A stretch of DNA of 64,000 nucleotides. Source: Sphingomonas sp. 7/4-4. GTDB lineage: Bacteria; Pseudomonadota; Alphaproteobacteria; Sphingomonadales; Sphingomonadaceae. The notes below the pieces were generated by a model. That model did not search any database. It was not told the DNA's origin and saw nothing but the letters and a program-made list of their open reading frames with translations. Both the position numbers and the translations under genes were made by a program. The stretch is taken from contig NZ_CP115960.1 of assembly GCF_027941955.1 (NCBI RefSeq), forward strand, positions 3,798,501 through 3,862,500. Reading direction: 5' to 3'. Position 1 is the first letter of the stretch, and every line of letters begins with the position of its first letter. Of the stretch, positions 9,179 to 19,800 are shown one piece after another.

Positions 9179-12100
9179 TTATTTCCCGGTGCATATGTTG
9201 TTTACAAGTTTATCAAATTTCTTCTGGAGATAAAGCCCTGCCACTCCGCCAGCTACCATCCCAACGATGCCGCCGATGCGGCCAGCCCTAGCTCCAGCAA
9301 TCGCAGTTGAGCCGACTCTAGAGCCTATAACCTCACCGCTGTTCATCGCACGGAAAGCTGTAATTCCGGTCGCTCTTCCGATAGCGTTGCCAATAGCGCT
9401 TCCTGCAAGACCGGTAGCAAGTTGCACAGGGTCGGAGCCCACGTTGTTGAGCGCAAACACGCATACACGGTCGGGTTTCGGCGGCTCTACCTTTTTCGGC
9501 GGCTCTGCCTTTTTCGGCGCGTTAACCTCGAGCTCACAGCTCTTGTCGCCTTCTTTGCAATCGAAACCAACATCTCCGGTTCCTGGTTGCTCCAACACGT
9601 CCCCAGGGACAATGAAACCTCGTCCTCCTAGAGATTCAGTGAGCGGATCAAACACGTTTGTCCAACCACACCTCTCATACCCCTCAATTCCTAGACAGTT
9701 ATAAACCATCTTCAATCCTGTCGGATCGACGAAATTGACCGGATCCCCGCCAACGTAGTTATACAGATTCGTTCCGTCGCCGTACCCGATCGGATCGGTT
9801 TGCATGAATCGCCCCAGCGTGGGCGAATACATCCGCGCCTTGTAGTAATACATCCCAAGCTCGGGCAGCCATGCCTGGCCGGTGTACTGGAAGCGGCCGA
9901 TGTTGGTCGATGCCGGGATGCCGTACTCGTCATAAACGTTACCTGCGATAACGGTGCCCGAGGCATTGCTCACGGCAACCACCGAGCCACGCTCGTCGGC
10001 GTGCAGCCAGCGCCGGTCGCTCGTGCCTGCCCCTTCGTACCAGACGACGGGCTCATCTACGCCGGGACCCGGCACATAGCGTCGCAAAAAGGTCAGTGGC
10101 GTGGCAGGTAACGCGCGCATCTCGGCGATCATCTGACCGCCCGACCATGCAAAGCGCAAATCTCCGGTCGGCGTAGTTCCGTATTGAAGCAGCTGGCCTC
10201 CGGCTGGTTCATACACCATGGTCGCGTCCGGCGCCGACCACATCCGGTTCTCGGCGGTATAGCCGTAGCTCGAGCTGCCGGAACTGGTCAGGTTGCCGCG
10301 CCCGTCATAGCCGAGACTGGTCGCCCCCGCCGTGGTCATCTGGTTGAGGCCGTTCACGCCGTAGCTGCGGTCGACATTGTAGTGGCCGCCCCATGAATAT
10401 GCGTCATTCGAACGGGTAGCCGAAGCGATCTGGCCGGCCGGATTGTAGCTGAAGGAATGGGTAAAGTCATGGGCGCTGCCCGCCATGTCCTGGCTGAACG
10501 AGGCAAGGCGCGACACTGCGTCGTAGCTGTAGTTCGTGGTCGTGCCGTTGCCACGCGTGACGCTCGCCCTTCGCCCGAGATCATCATAGAGGTAGATCGC
10601 CAGCACACCGGCGCCGGAGCTCGCCCCGTTTTCCCGGATGGCCGTCATCTCGCCGGTGACGTTGTACTCATAATTGACGTAGAAGCCGTCGTACCAAGTC
10701 AGCCGGGTCTGCCGCCCGGCCAGATCGTAGGCGTGGTACGTCGCGGCGTTATATTTCTGCTCGGTTAGCAGCCGACCAAGCGCGTCGTAGCTGAAGGCAT
10801 TGGTAGCCCAACCGTTGCCGATCGCGCTGGTCAGGCGTCCCAGCAAATCATAGCCATAGCCCACGCTCCAGTCGAGATACGCACTCCCGGGCGTGTTCTT
10901 GACCGCCATCCGATTGAGATTGTCATAGCCATAGGTGATCGTCTGGCCGTCGCGCAGGCGACGGCTGGTGACATTGCTCGCGGCGTCGTAGCCGAGCTGC
11001 TCATAGTCGGTGGTCGAGCTCGTGGCCGCGGCGACCGTGGTTATCGGGTAACGCGTGATCGAGGGCCGATCGAAGCCGTCATATTCGTAAGTGGTCTTGT
11101 TGCCCTCGGCGTCGGTGACGCTCGCGAGTTTGCCGTTGCCGGTATAGCTGTTGATCACCTCATCCGACTGGTCGGCGGTTCCATAAGCCGTCTGCACCTT
11201 GGTGAGCTGGCGGGCGCTGTCGTAATTGTTGCGCGTGATGCGGTCCGGTCCGGCCGCTCCTGATGTCGTCAAAGTGCATGCATCAGGCAGCGAGCCCCAG
11301 GTCGCGCTGTTCATCCGGACAGCAGTGCAATCGTAAAGTCCGGCCGGATCATAGGCATACTGCACCACCTGATACGTCGAGCCGCCCGCACTCAAGGTCT
11401 GTTTTACCGCGCGGTCGGCAGCATCATAGTCGGTACCCACCTGCTGCAGGCTCGAAAAACCAGCCCAGTCACCGTCGCTCTGGCTGTTGACGTTGCCCGT
11501 TTCGGCAAGCGTCGGCCGCCCCTTCACATCATAGGTGATGCGCTGTGCGCGAGGCTTGAGCGATCCGCCCCCGTCGGGGTCGGGGCTGGTGACGCCCACC
11601 AGTTGCCGCGCGGCATCGTAGCGATAGCGCGTGGTATCGCCGCTTCCCACAAGCGGGCCATCGACCGTCATAGCGTTGCCGACGTCGTCGTAGACCACGC
11701 TCGTCGTGGCGGTCAGCGACCCGTTTCCGGCGCCTTTGCTGACGACGTTCGGCAGACCATTGGTGTCATAGCCGATGCTGGTCTTTACCTCGTCGGCCGT
11801 CCCGGCGCACGAAGCCGTGGTCTGGCAAGTCGAGACGCCGCTGACCTGCTGAACGCCGTTGATTGCCGAATAGCTGTAAGTGGTCGTCGGCCGGATTCCG
11901 CCGCTGGCTGCCGCGGGCAATGCGACGCTCACCAGCTCACCGGTGGTCGTGTTGTAGCTATAGTCGGTCTGATTGGTCTTCGGGTCCCGGGTCCAGTTCG
12001 GCTGGTTGCACTTGGCCGCATAGGTGCAGGACGCGTCGTAATCGGAGGCCGAGACGATGTCGGCAAGCCCGGAGCCGGATTTCGCGACGTCGCGCCGCTC

Positions 12101-13330
12101 GGTGACGTTGCCGCGGGCGTCATAGGTGATTTGGGTGTAGTTTCCCTCGTGATAGGTGATGCGAGTCACGCGCCCGTTCGAATCATATTGCCAGGAGGTC
12201 GTGTGGTTGAGGGGATCCTGCACCGACTTCATGCGCTGCGAAGCGATGTCGAAGACATAGTTGGTCGCGCCGGCAGTCGGCGGGGTGACCGTGACGAACC
12301 GCTCGCCGCCCGAATCATACGATGAATACGCGGTCGTACCGATCGGGGAGGTGACCGCCGACACTCTGCCGCCGGTATAGGCGATCGTCACGTCCTCGGC
12401 GCTGCTTCCGGGCCGCTTGATGCCGACCACGGCGCCATTGCTCGAACGAAAACCCGTGGTCGGGTTGATCTCGTCGGTGATGTTGTAGGTCGTGCCGTTC
12501 CATCCGAAGCTCTGCGTGCGCACACTCGCGCCGGACACACCTGTGTTGGTCATCGAAACGCCGGTGATGTCACCCCAGGCCGACCAATAGCTGCTGTCTG
12601 GAACTTCGTCCGGATCCCAACTCAGTCCATCCCAGTTCCCGTAGACAAAGATCAGGCGATATTTCGAGTTGTTGGTGACGTTGGCGATCCGATACGCCGT
12701 TCTTGTCTGTGTGCAGACATTGCCTGCGCCGCCCGGCTTGTTTGCCGCACAATAGGACACGGAGTCGTACGTGTAGGTAGTCACCTCGCCGTCGGGCCGC
12801 GTGATATCGGTCACGATGCCGGTCGAGCTTCCGTAAGGATAGGCCCCGACATAGGTCTTGGTGAAGTGCGCGACGCTGCCGTCGGCCATGGCGTAGGTGT
12901 ACACATTGCCGCTCAGCGACAGGCTGGTCCCGTTGCCTTCGGTGCCGGCGTACGTGGTGCCCGAGACCGTGAAGCGGTCGGTCTTGCCGGCATAATAGAT
13001 GTAGACTGTGGAGCCGCTCACGGTGAGCGAGGCCATGAGGTTATCGCCCCAGCCGGTGTTGCCGCGGTTGAGCTTGTAATAAGAGAGACCCTGCGCGCCG
13101 CCCTGTCCGGCCGAAAGCGCTGGCCCGTCGGTGTTCATCGTACCCAGGAAAAGATCAACGCCATTTGAGTCGATCGATTGCCGCACCGGCGCGGCGGCGG
13201 CGACCTGCGCCCTGGCCGCCGGTATCAGGCACAGGCCACCGATCGCGGGCACGGAGAGGATCGAGCAGGCAAGCAATCTGGCAATGGCGCGGCGCGCGCC
13301 CGGGCGCACGGCCCCGACGTTGTTCAGCAT
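9179..13330 (-). CDS. Secreted RHS/YD-repeat protein with variable hydrophobic C-terminus
   Basis: 1383 residues. A signal peptide (...LLACSILSVPAIGG... to AARAQ) is followed by long tandem YD repeats (YDAAGRL-like units such as TYEYDGFDRP and YSYDAVSRLASF). The core closes with the conserved RHS end RFMQTDPIGYGDGTNLYNYV...DPTGL (codons ending near 9713). The following 177 residues are unlike the core: a Lys/Pro-rich linker (KKAEPPKKVEPPKPD) and a glycine-zipper stretch (GRIGGIVGMVAGGVAGLYLQ). RHS proteins are cages that deliver a C-terminal toxin. This tip looks membrane-inserting rather than enzymatic. The end region is less GC-rich than the core. Confidence 0.9.
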   Translation of the reverse strand: MLNNVGAVRPGARRAIARLLACSILSVPAIGGLCLIPAARAQVAAAAPVRQSIDSNGVDLFLGTMNTDGPALSAGQGGAQGLSYYKLNRGNTGWGDNLMASLTVSGSTVYIYYAGKTDRFTVSGTTYAGTEGNGTSLSLSGNVYTYAMADGSVAHFTKTYVGAYPYGSSTGIVTDITRPDGEVTTYTYDSVSYCAANKPGGAGNVCTQTRTAYRIANVTNNSKYRLIFVYGNWDGLSWDPDEVPDSSYWSAWGDITGVSMTNTGVSGASVRTQSFGWNGTTYNITDEINPTTGFRSSNGAVVGIKRPGSSAEDVTIAYTGGRVSAVTSPIGTTAYSSYDSGGERFVTVTPPTAGATNYVFDIASQRMKSVQDPLNHTTSWQYDSNGRVTRITYHEGNYTQITYDARGNVTERRDVAKSGSGLADIVSASDYDASCTYAAKCNQPNWTRDPKTNQTDYSYNTTTGELVSVALPAAASGGIRPTTTYSYSAINGVQQVSGVSTCQTTASCAGTADEVKTSIGYDTNGLPNVVSKGAGNGSLTATTSVVYDDVGNAMTVDGPLVGSGDTTRYRYDAARQLVGVTSPDPDGGGSLKPRAQRITYDVKGRPTLAETGNVNSQSDGDWAGFSSLQQVGTDYDAADRAVKQTLSAGGSTYQVVQYAYDPAGLYDCTAVRMNSATWGSLPDACTLTTSGAAGPDRITRNNYDSARQLTKVQTAYGTADQSDEVINSYTGNGKLASVTDAEGNKTTYEYDGFDRPSITRYPITTVAAATSSTTDYEQLGYDAASNVTSRRLRDGQTITYGYDNLNRMAVKNTPGSAYLDWSVGYGYDLLGRLTSAIGNGWATNAFSYDALGRLLTEQKYNAATYHAYDLAGRQTRLTWYDGFYVNYEYNVTGEMTAIRENGASSGAGVLAIYLYDDLGRRASVTRGNGTTTNYSYDAVSRLASFSQDMAGSAHDFTHSFSYNPAGQIASATRSNDAYSWGGHYNVDRSYGVNGLNQMTTAGATSLGYDGRGNLTSSGSSSYGYTAENRMWSAPDATMVYEPAGGQLLQYGTTPTGDLRFAWSGGQMIAEMRALPATPLTFLRRYVPGPGVDEPVVWYEGAGTSDRRWLHADERGSVVAVSNASGTVIAGNVYDEYGIPASTNIGRFQYTGQAWLPELGMYYYKARMYSPTLGRFMQTDPIGYGDGTNLYNYVGGDPVNFVDPTGLKMVYNCLGIEGYERCGWTNVFDPLTESLGGRGFIVPGDVLEQPGTGDVGFDCKEGDKSCELEVNAPKKAEPPKKVEPPKPDRVCVFALNNVGSDPVQLATGLAGSAIGNAIGRATGITAFRAMNSGEVIGSRVGSTAIAGARAGRIGGIVGMVAGGVAGLYLQKKFDKLVNNICTGK

Positions 13331-13393
13331 CTGTATCCCCTGTCGGAAGAGTGGAAGTGCCCCGGTGCCGCTGCGATGGCGGCGCGCCCGGCT

Positions 13394-13621
13394 CTACGGC
13401 GGCGGCGGGTTGGGCGAGCCGGTGACCTTGAGGTTGCGGCGGTTGTTCGCCTTGTCGTGCGTGTATTCGTACTTCACGCCGTTGTTCACTGCGCCCGATC
13501 GCTCGGCCTTGATGAGCCGGCCCTTGGCGTCATAGGTGTATGTGATCGTCTCGGAGGCGCCTGCTTGTGCGGTCACGAAGCCGCAGGACGCCAAAACAAA
13601 GCCCAGGCGCAAGACACGCAT
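13394..13621 (-). CDS. Small secreted YD-repeat (mini-RHS) protein
   Basis: ATG 13621 sits after GAGGGGG and gives a 75-residue protein. It has a signal peptide (MRVLRLGFVLASCGFVTAQAG), one YD repeat (ITYTYDAKGRLIKAERS), a second degenerate unit (KYEYTHDKANNRRNLKV) and a proline tail. It lies 63 bp upstream of the large RHS gene on the same strand, so the two are likely co-transcribed. Stand-alone single YD units beside RHS genes occur in other bacteria; whether this is a functional partner or a fragment of a larger protein is unknown. Confidence 0.7.
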   Translation of the reverse strand: MRVLRLGFVLASCGFVTAQAGASETITYTYDAKGRLIKAERSGAVNNGVKYEYTHDKANNRRNLKVTGSPNPPPP

Positions 13622-13829
13622 ACCGACCCCCTCGATTAACCGCAAAGCCCGTAATCGCAATAATGGGAATGTTCGCCTGCGCCCCGGGGCGAATCGCTTT
13701 TGTTTCGATTATGATGAGAGCGCAACTTGGCATCGCGCGCAACGCCTAAGTCTGGTTCATGCGCGGTTAGTATCGAAGCTGGGCTTGCCCCACCGGAAGG
13801 CCCGGCGCACGATCGTCTTGTGCTGGACT

Positions 13830-14117
13830 ATGCCTTCTCCGCGGCTCTTTCGCGGCTCCCGATGGCAAGCTGGGCCTACGGCACCTCTTTGGACGACCCG
13901 GCCAGGTCGACATCCGTCGGGGCTCACGGTGGTCCTGGGATGTTTCATCCTGTTCGGCTCCTCCAGCATCGTGGCCGGACTGCGGAACCTGATCCGTGAA
14001 GGTGGCGCGCGCCTCCCGGCGCCGGTCGCGCAGGCGGAGGTCTCGCCACTGGCAACGCCGCCGCAACGGCCTGCCGGTTACGACCCTTATGCCGGTGCTG
14101 CCGTGCCCACGCGGTAA
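13830..14117 (+). CDS. Hypothetical small protein with one transmembrane helix
   Basis: A 95-codon frame from ATG 13830. The N-terminus is Arg/Pro-rich, residues about 32-52 form one hydrophobic helix (LTVVLGCFILFGSSSIVAGL), and the tail is Pro/Ala-rich (QAEVSPLATPPQRPAGYDPY). The hydrophobic helix with a polar tail looks like real coding sequence, but the first 25 residues are suspicious and no good ribosome site was found, so the true start may lie near the helix. I do not recognise it. It lies between mini-RHS (divergent) and the MerB-like gene (same strand). Confidence 0.4.
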   Translation: MPSPRLFRGSRWQAGPTAPLWTTRPGRHPSGLTVVLGCFILFGSSSIVAGLRNLIREGGARLPAPVAQAEVSPLATPPQRPAGYDPYAGAAVPTR

Positions 14118-14283
14118 CTGGTTCGCTGATGTTGCGTACCGGAAGCAACGCGGGCATTTCGTCAGTAATGGAGGTTGTATCTGCCTTCTTCGTCCTGCCC
14201 TGGATGCCGGCGCGCTGCACTGCTATCGCCATCGCGCCGTGAGCTCGGGGTGATGGGACTCGCTACAGGACGAGGAGGACGGG

Positions 14284-14957
14284 ATGGCAGCTTTGAGCTC
14301 GCAGGATCAGGATCTTCGGGGTGCTCTTACGAGATTGATCGCTCGGGAAGGGCACGCGCCGTCCATTGCGGATTTGGCCAAGGAGTGCCTGCTCACGCCA
14401 AGCGAGGCTCAAGCCGGCCTGCGGCGACTTGCCGACGCCCACGCATTGCTGCTTCATCCGGATTCAGATGAACCTTGGGCTGTGCATCCGTTCGCCTTGG
14501 CGCCTGGAAGCTGTTGGGTCGAAGCCGGGGGCAGGGGTATTGGGCGAACTGCCTATATTGCGCATTCGGAATTGCCGCAGCGCTCAAATGCGACGCGACC
14601 ATCACCACCCGATATGGAGGAGAGGCCGATACGGTGCGCTACCGTGTCGAGCACAATTCGGTTGAACCCTGCTCTGACCTCTTCCACCTTTCAACGCCGC
14701 CTCGGAAATGGTGGGACAACGTCATATTCGCGTGCTCTTCTTTCCAGCCGTTTCGAAACAGGCGGGAGATAGAGGATTGGGTCGACCGGCACCGGCTCCC
14801 CCAAGGTGCCGTAATGACAATCCCCCAACTTTGGGCCTTCGCTCAGGAATGGTACGGAGAGTATCTGGCAACGCCGTGGCGGAAGCGAACGCCCGATGAA
14901 GCCTCCGACTTGTTTCGCCGGCATAACCTCACTGGCGCATTCTGGGCATTCGACTAG
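14284..14957 (+). CDS. Alkylmercury lyase (MerB)-like protein (frameshift)
   Basis: ATG 14284 follows GAGGAGGAC. Residues 1-60 form a winged-helix-like N-terminal domain (ALTRLIAREGHAPSIADLAK). The catalytic-type domain begins HPFALAPGSCWVEAGG and continues, after a missing G in the run 14527-14531, as YWANCLYCAFGIAAALKCDA, then DNVIFACSSFQPF. Reconstructed length 224 residues, as for MerB. By eye the first Cys of CLYC matches MerB Cys96, the second falls where MerB has Asp99, and FACSS may supply the third catalytic Cys. No merR, merA or merT is present, so organomercurial cleavage is not assured; many distant relatives have unknown substrates. Confidence 0.7.
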
Positions 14958-15204
14958 CTCTCGGGTAACAATCATCGGATCTTTCCCCAGCAAGGTGCCT
15001 TCACGCATCGCTACCGCTGCAAGCCGTCCCGCGGGATACCTGTCGGTCTGGCTTATGGAGGCACCTTGAACAGGTATCGAACCATACCCTTTCCCGAAGG
15101 GTTTTGCGTAGGTTGAGCTGGAAATCCTGCCCAACGTGCCCCAAGCGGCCACCCAGCCGAACGCACGTTCGCCGGCAAGGTTCGGAGTTTCCTACTGAAA
15201 GTGG

Positions 15205-15280
15205 TGGTGCCGCTTACAGGACTCGAACCTGTGACCCCCGCATTACGAATGCGATGCTCTACCAGCTGAGCTAAAGCGGC
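15205..15280 (-). tRNA. tRNA-Thr (anticodon CGT)
   Basis: A 76-nt leftward tRNA. The 7-bp acceptor stem pairs GCCGCTT with AAGCGGC, and CCA is encoded. The D-arm is GCTCAGCTGGTAGAGC, the anticodon loop TTCGTAA sits on a five-pair stem, and the T-arm has GGTTCGAGTCC. Its 3' end faces the accessory stretch to the left. The 247 bp between the MerB-like gene and this tRNA hold no gene; a small palindrome, cgaacg-ca-cgttcg, lies just downstream of the tRNA. Confidence 0.95.
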
Positions 15281-15481
15281 CCGTCCGAAGCGTGTCGCCC
15301 CGGAAGAGAGCGCGCGCTTACCAGCATGATTCGTAGCTGACAAGCGTTGCGATTTGCTTGCCGCGCCGCAGCCCGGCACTGCAACAATACGTACCCGGCG
15401 GGCTTTACGCGTCGTTTACCATGGAGGGTGCACAAGCTCTGGCTCAAGGATCGGGCGGGTTGCCCGCAACGGAGCACGCGC

Positions 15482-16736
15482 ATGGACATGGCTCGCGGTA
15501 TCAATGAGCCCTTTGACTCGACTCCCGAGGTGTCGAACGACGATGCCGTTTCGGATCGGCCGATGGAAATCGGCGCCGACGAGCGCCGCATGCACGTGCG
15601 TGCGTACAATTATTGGGTCTCGCTGCTCCATGGCCGCGCTTATCCCTCGATCGAGAATCTCGATCCCGAGAATATCGCCGATTTCGGCCCGCACAGCGTG
15701 CTGCTCGATTTCACGCGCGGCGTCTCGGATCCCTCGATTCGCTTCCTCGGCGAGTCGCTGCGCGAGGAATGCGGTTTCACGCCGTCGATCCAGACCGTCG
15801 GCGAAGTGCCGAGCCGCTCGCTGCTCTCGCGCCTGACCGACCATTATCTCCAGATCATCGCCAATCGCGCACCGATCGGCTTCGAGGCCGAATTCGTCGG
15901 CCAGCGCGGGCACAACACGCTGTATCGCGGCATCCTGATGCCCTTCTCGTCGGACGGCGAGACGATCGACTTCATCTATGGCGTGATCAACTGGAAGGAA
16001 CTGGTCGACGCCGAGACCCAGGCGCGTCTCAATGCGGAGATCGAGGAATCGCGCCGTGCCGTTCCGCAGACTCCGGTTGCCGCCGCGGTCTGGGCCGACG
16101 GGCCAAGCGCCGGCTTCGATGCGGTGGGGGAGGCTGTCGAGGCGCTCGCCCATGATTCGAGCCTCGCCGACCAATTGATGCTGGCGCGCGAGATCTGCGG
16201 CCGCGGCGCGCGCATCCGACACGCGCAGCCGTTCGGCGCTCTACCGTGCACTCAGCCGCGCCTATGATTTCGCGCTCGCCGCCGAGGCGGAGCCCGAGGG
16301 TTACCAGCTATTGCTCCGCGACGCCGGCCTCAACATGCAGGCGCGCGCGCCGATGACGCCGCCGGTCAAGCTCGTCTTCGGTGTGGATTACGACAAGACC
16401 CGCCTCACCGAATTCGCTGCGGTGCTCAGCTATGCCCGCCGCCAGGATGTGCCGCAGAATGGGCTCGACGCCTTCCTCGAGGTCGCTCCGGGCGGAATCA
16501 AGGGCGTGGTGAAGGCCGAGCGTGATCATCGCCGCCCGGCACCGGCGCGCGATGTCTTCGCGCAGGCGGCCGAGGAGATGCGCAGCCGTCCGCCGCTCGG
16601 CCATGTCGCGATGCCGACGCACGGCGAGTTCGTCGTGCTGCTCGCGCGGGCGGGCCATGACGGCCTCGATATCGTCGCCAGCTTCGAAGACGACACGGCG
16701 CTCACCGAACGCGCGATCCGCAAGGCCGCCGCCTGA
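15482..16736 (+). CDS. PAS-domain-like cytoplasmic protein (frameshift)
   Basis: About 417 residues from ATG 15482 (GGAG upstream). Residues 30-180 (YNYWVSLLHGRAYPSIENL, then GETIDFIYGVINWKEL) resemble the PAS-type sensor domain seen in sphingomonad proteins with sequences such as RAYPSIEDLDP. The C-terminal part begins ALSRAYDFALAAEAEPEGY and is alpha-rich with no recognised enzyme motif. An extra C near 16216-16217 breaks the frame; removing it gives RIDTRSRSALYRALSRAYD. It lies 84 bp upstream of gdh on the same strand, so the two may be co-regulated. The ligand is unknown. Confidence 0.65.
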
Positions 16737-16820
16737 GTTTTTCGATAAACTAGTCGCAACCGTTACTTTCTTGCGCGCCGAGCCTTGAGGTCGGGCGCCG
16801 GGCAGAGCATAGCGGCGCCC

Positions 16821-19800
16821 ATGAAAAGCATGATGACGTCGCTCACGCAGGCGTTCGAGGCGCAGCTGCTCGAAGGAGCGCTGCCGGGAGAGCTGGAAGG
16901 CCTTGACGAGGGCGAGCGCGCCGAAGCGGCCGGCTTCGTCGCCGAAGCCGCGGCGGTGCGCCCCCGGGCAGCCCGCAGATCCGGCTGGAGACCTATCTCG
17001 ACGAGGAACGCCGCAGCATGCGGCTCGCGGTCGTCAACGACGACATGCCCTTCCTCGTCGATTCGATCTCGGGCGCGATCGCCGCGCACGACATCGCGAT
17101 CTTCCGCCTCATCCATCCCGTGATCGCCGTCGAGCGCGACGGCGACGGCAAGCTCGTCTCGATCGGTCCGGCGGCGGCCGCCGCCCGCCGCGAATCGATG
17201 ATCTATATCGAGATGGAGCGCAGCGACGCGCGCACGCGCCGCAGCCTCGTTTCCGAGATCGAAAGCACGCTCGCGCAGGTTCGCAGCGCAGTCGAGGACT
17301 GGCGCGCGCTCCAGGCCGCGATCGTCGCCGATGCCGATGCGTTGCCGACCGCCGAGGGCACGGCGCTGCTCCGCTGGTTCAACGACGGGGCGATGACTCT
17401 GCTCGCGCACGAGAAGTGGCGCACCGACGGCAAGGTCTCCGATCAGCTCGGTCTCGCACGCTACAAGCTCGACACGCCGATCCTCGCCGAGGCATCGCGC
17501 GAGGCCGCGGTCGAGCATTTCCGCAAGGGCGGCGAATCGCCCTTGCTGCTCAAGTCGAATTCGATCTCGACCGTGCATCGCCGCGTGCCGCTCGACATCG
17601 TCGTCGTGCCGATCCTCACCGGCGCGGAAGTGACCGGCCTGTCGATCCATGCCGGGCTGTGGACCAGCGCCGCCTTGTTCGCCGATCCGCAGGACGTGCC
17701 GTTGCTGCGCACGCGCCTCGCCGGGCTGGAGAAGAAATTCGGCTTCGATCCCAAAGGGCATACCGGCAAGGCGATGTCGCACGCGCTGACTGCGCTGCCG
17801 CATGACCTGACCACGGCGTTCGACGCGGCCTCGCTCGAAAATCTCGTGCTCACTGCGATGTCGGTCGCCGATCGGCCGCGTTCGAAGCTGGTGCTGGTCC
17901 GCAGCCTGCTCGGGCGGCACCTCTTCGCTTTCGTCTGGCTGCCGCGCGACGAAGTCTCGACCGGCCGCCGCGAGGCGATCGGCGACATGCTCGCCGATGC
18001 CGCCAGCGCGAAGCTGATCAACTGGTCGATCGCGCTCGAGGACGGTGTCGTCGCCTTGCTGCGCTACACGCTCGATCTGCGCGGCGGCGGCGTCATGCCC
18101 GATGCCGGCGAGCTCGACACGCGACTGGCGCGGATGCTGCGCGGCTGGGTGCCCGCGGTCGAGGCGGCCCTGGTCGAACAGGCCGGCGGCGCGTCGACGC
18201 GCCTCGCATTGCGTTTCGCCAATGCCTTCCCCGCGGTCTATCGCGCGACCAGCACGCCCGAGGAAGCCGCGCGCGACATCCTCCGCATCGCCACGCTCGA
18301 CGGCGCCGGCGATCGCTCGGTCCGGATCACCCCGCATCCGACCCGGAAGGGCCAGTACCGGATCAAGCTCTACGCCCAGGGCGGCGCGCTCGCATTGTCC
18401 GACGCGGTCCCGGCATTCGAGAATTTCGGCTTCCGGGTGATCGAGGAAGTGCCGACCCAGCTCGCCAACGGCTGCTTCCTCCACGATTTCGAAGTCGCGC
18501 TGACCGGCACCGCCCCGGCGCTCGCCGACGATCCGACTCTCGTCGAGGATGCCATCGCCGCGGTGCTCGAAGGCCGCGCCGAGAACGACATCTTCAACCG
18601 GCTGATCGTCGAGGGCGGCATGCGGCCGACTTCGGTGGTGCTGTTCCGCGCCTGGTTCCGCTATCTCCGCCAGACCGGCATGAACTACGGCATGGGCACG
18701 GTGGTCGACGCGCTGCGCCGCGCGCCCAAGGTCGCCGCCGCGCTGATCGAGCGGTTCGAGGCCGCGCACGATCCCGCCCGCGCCGGCAAGGACGAAAGCG
18801 CCCTCAAGGCCGCAGCCAAGGCGATCGACGCCGGGCTCGATCAGGTCTCGGCGATCGACGACGATCGCATCCTGCGCACCTTGCGCGGCGTCGTCCTCGC
18901 CACGCTCCGTACCAACGCCTTCGCGCCCGCCGCGGCCGAAGCGCTCGCCTTCAAGATGGATTCGGCCAAGGTCCCCGGGCTTCCGGCGCCGCTCCCTGGC
19001 GCGAGATCTGGATATACAGCCCGCGCGTCGAGGGCATCCACCTGCGCGCCGGCCCGATCGCGCGCGGCGGGCTGCGCTGGTCCGATCGCCGCGACGACTT
19101 CCGCACCGAGATCCTCGGGCTGATGAAGGCGCAGCGCGTCAAGAACGCCGTGATCGTGCCGACCGGCGCCAAGGGCGGCTTCTATCCCAAGCTGCTGCCG
19201 TCGCCCGCAGTCGATCGCGACGCCTGGTTCGCCGAGGGCACCGAGAGCTACCGCGTCTTCATCCGCGCGCTTCTGTCGGTCACCGACAATATCGTCGCGG
19301 GCAAGGTCGTCCATCCCGATCAGGTCGCGATCCTCGACGGCGAGGATCCCTATTTCGTCGTCGCCGCCGACAAGGGCACCGCCACCTTCTCCGACGTCGC
19401 CAACGCACTCGCGGTCGAGCGCAACTTCTGGCTGGGCGACGCCTTCGCCTCGGGCGGGTCGCACGGCTATGACCACAAGGCGATGGGCATCACCGCCAAG
19501 GGCGCGTGGATATCGGTCCGCCGGCACTTCCTCGAAATGGGCGTCGACGTGCAGTCCGAACCCATCCGCGTCGCGGGCTGCGGCGACATGTCGGGCGACG
19601 TGTTCGGCAACGGCATGCTGCTGTCCAAAGCGCTGAAGCTGGTCGCGGCGTTCGACCATCGCCACATCTTCCTCGATCCCGATCCCGATCCGGCGAAGAG
19701 CTGGGACGAGCGCGCCCGCATGTTCGCGCTGCCGCGGTCGAGCTGGGCGGACTATAATCCGGACCTGATCTCGAAGGGCGGCGGCGTGTTCCCGCGCACC

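Noticed and set aside
13530..13742. Leftward small frame upstream of the mini-RHS gene
   Set aside because: It overlaps the mini-RHS gene in another frame with no ribosome site and no family resemblance.
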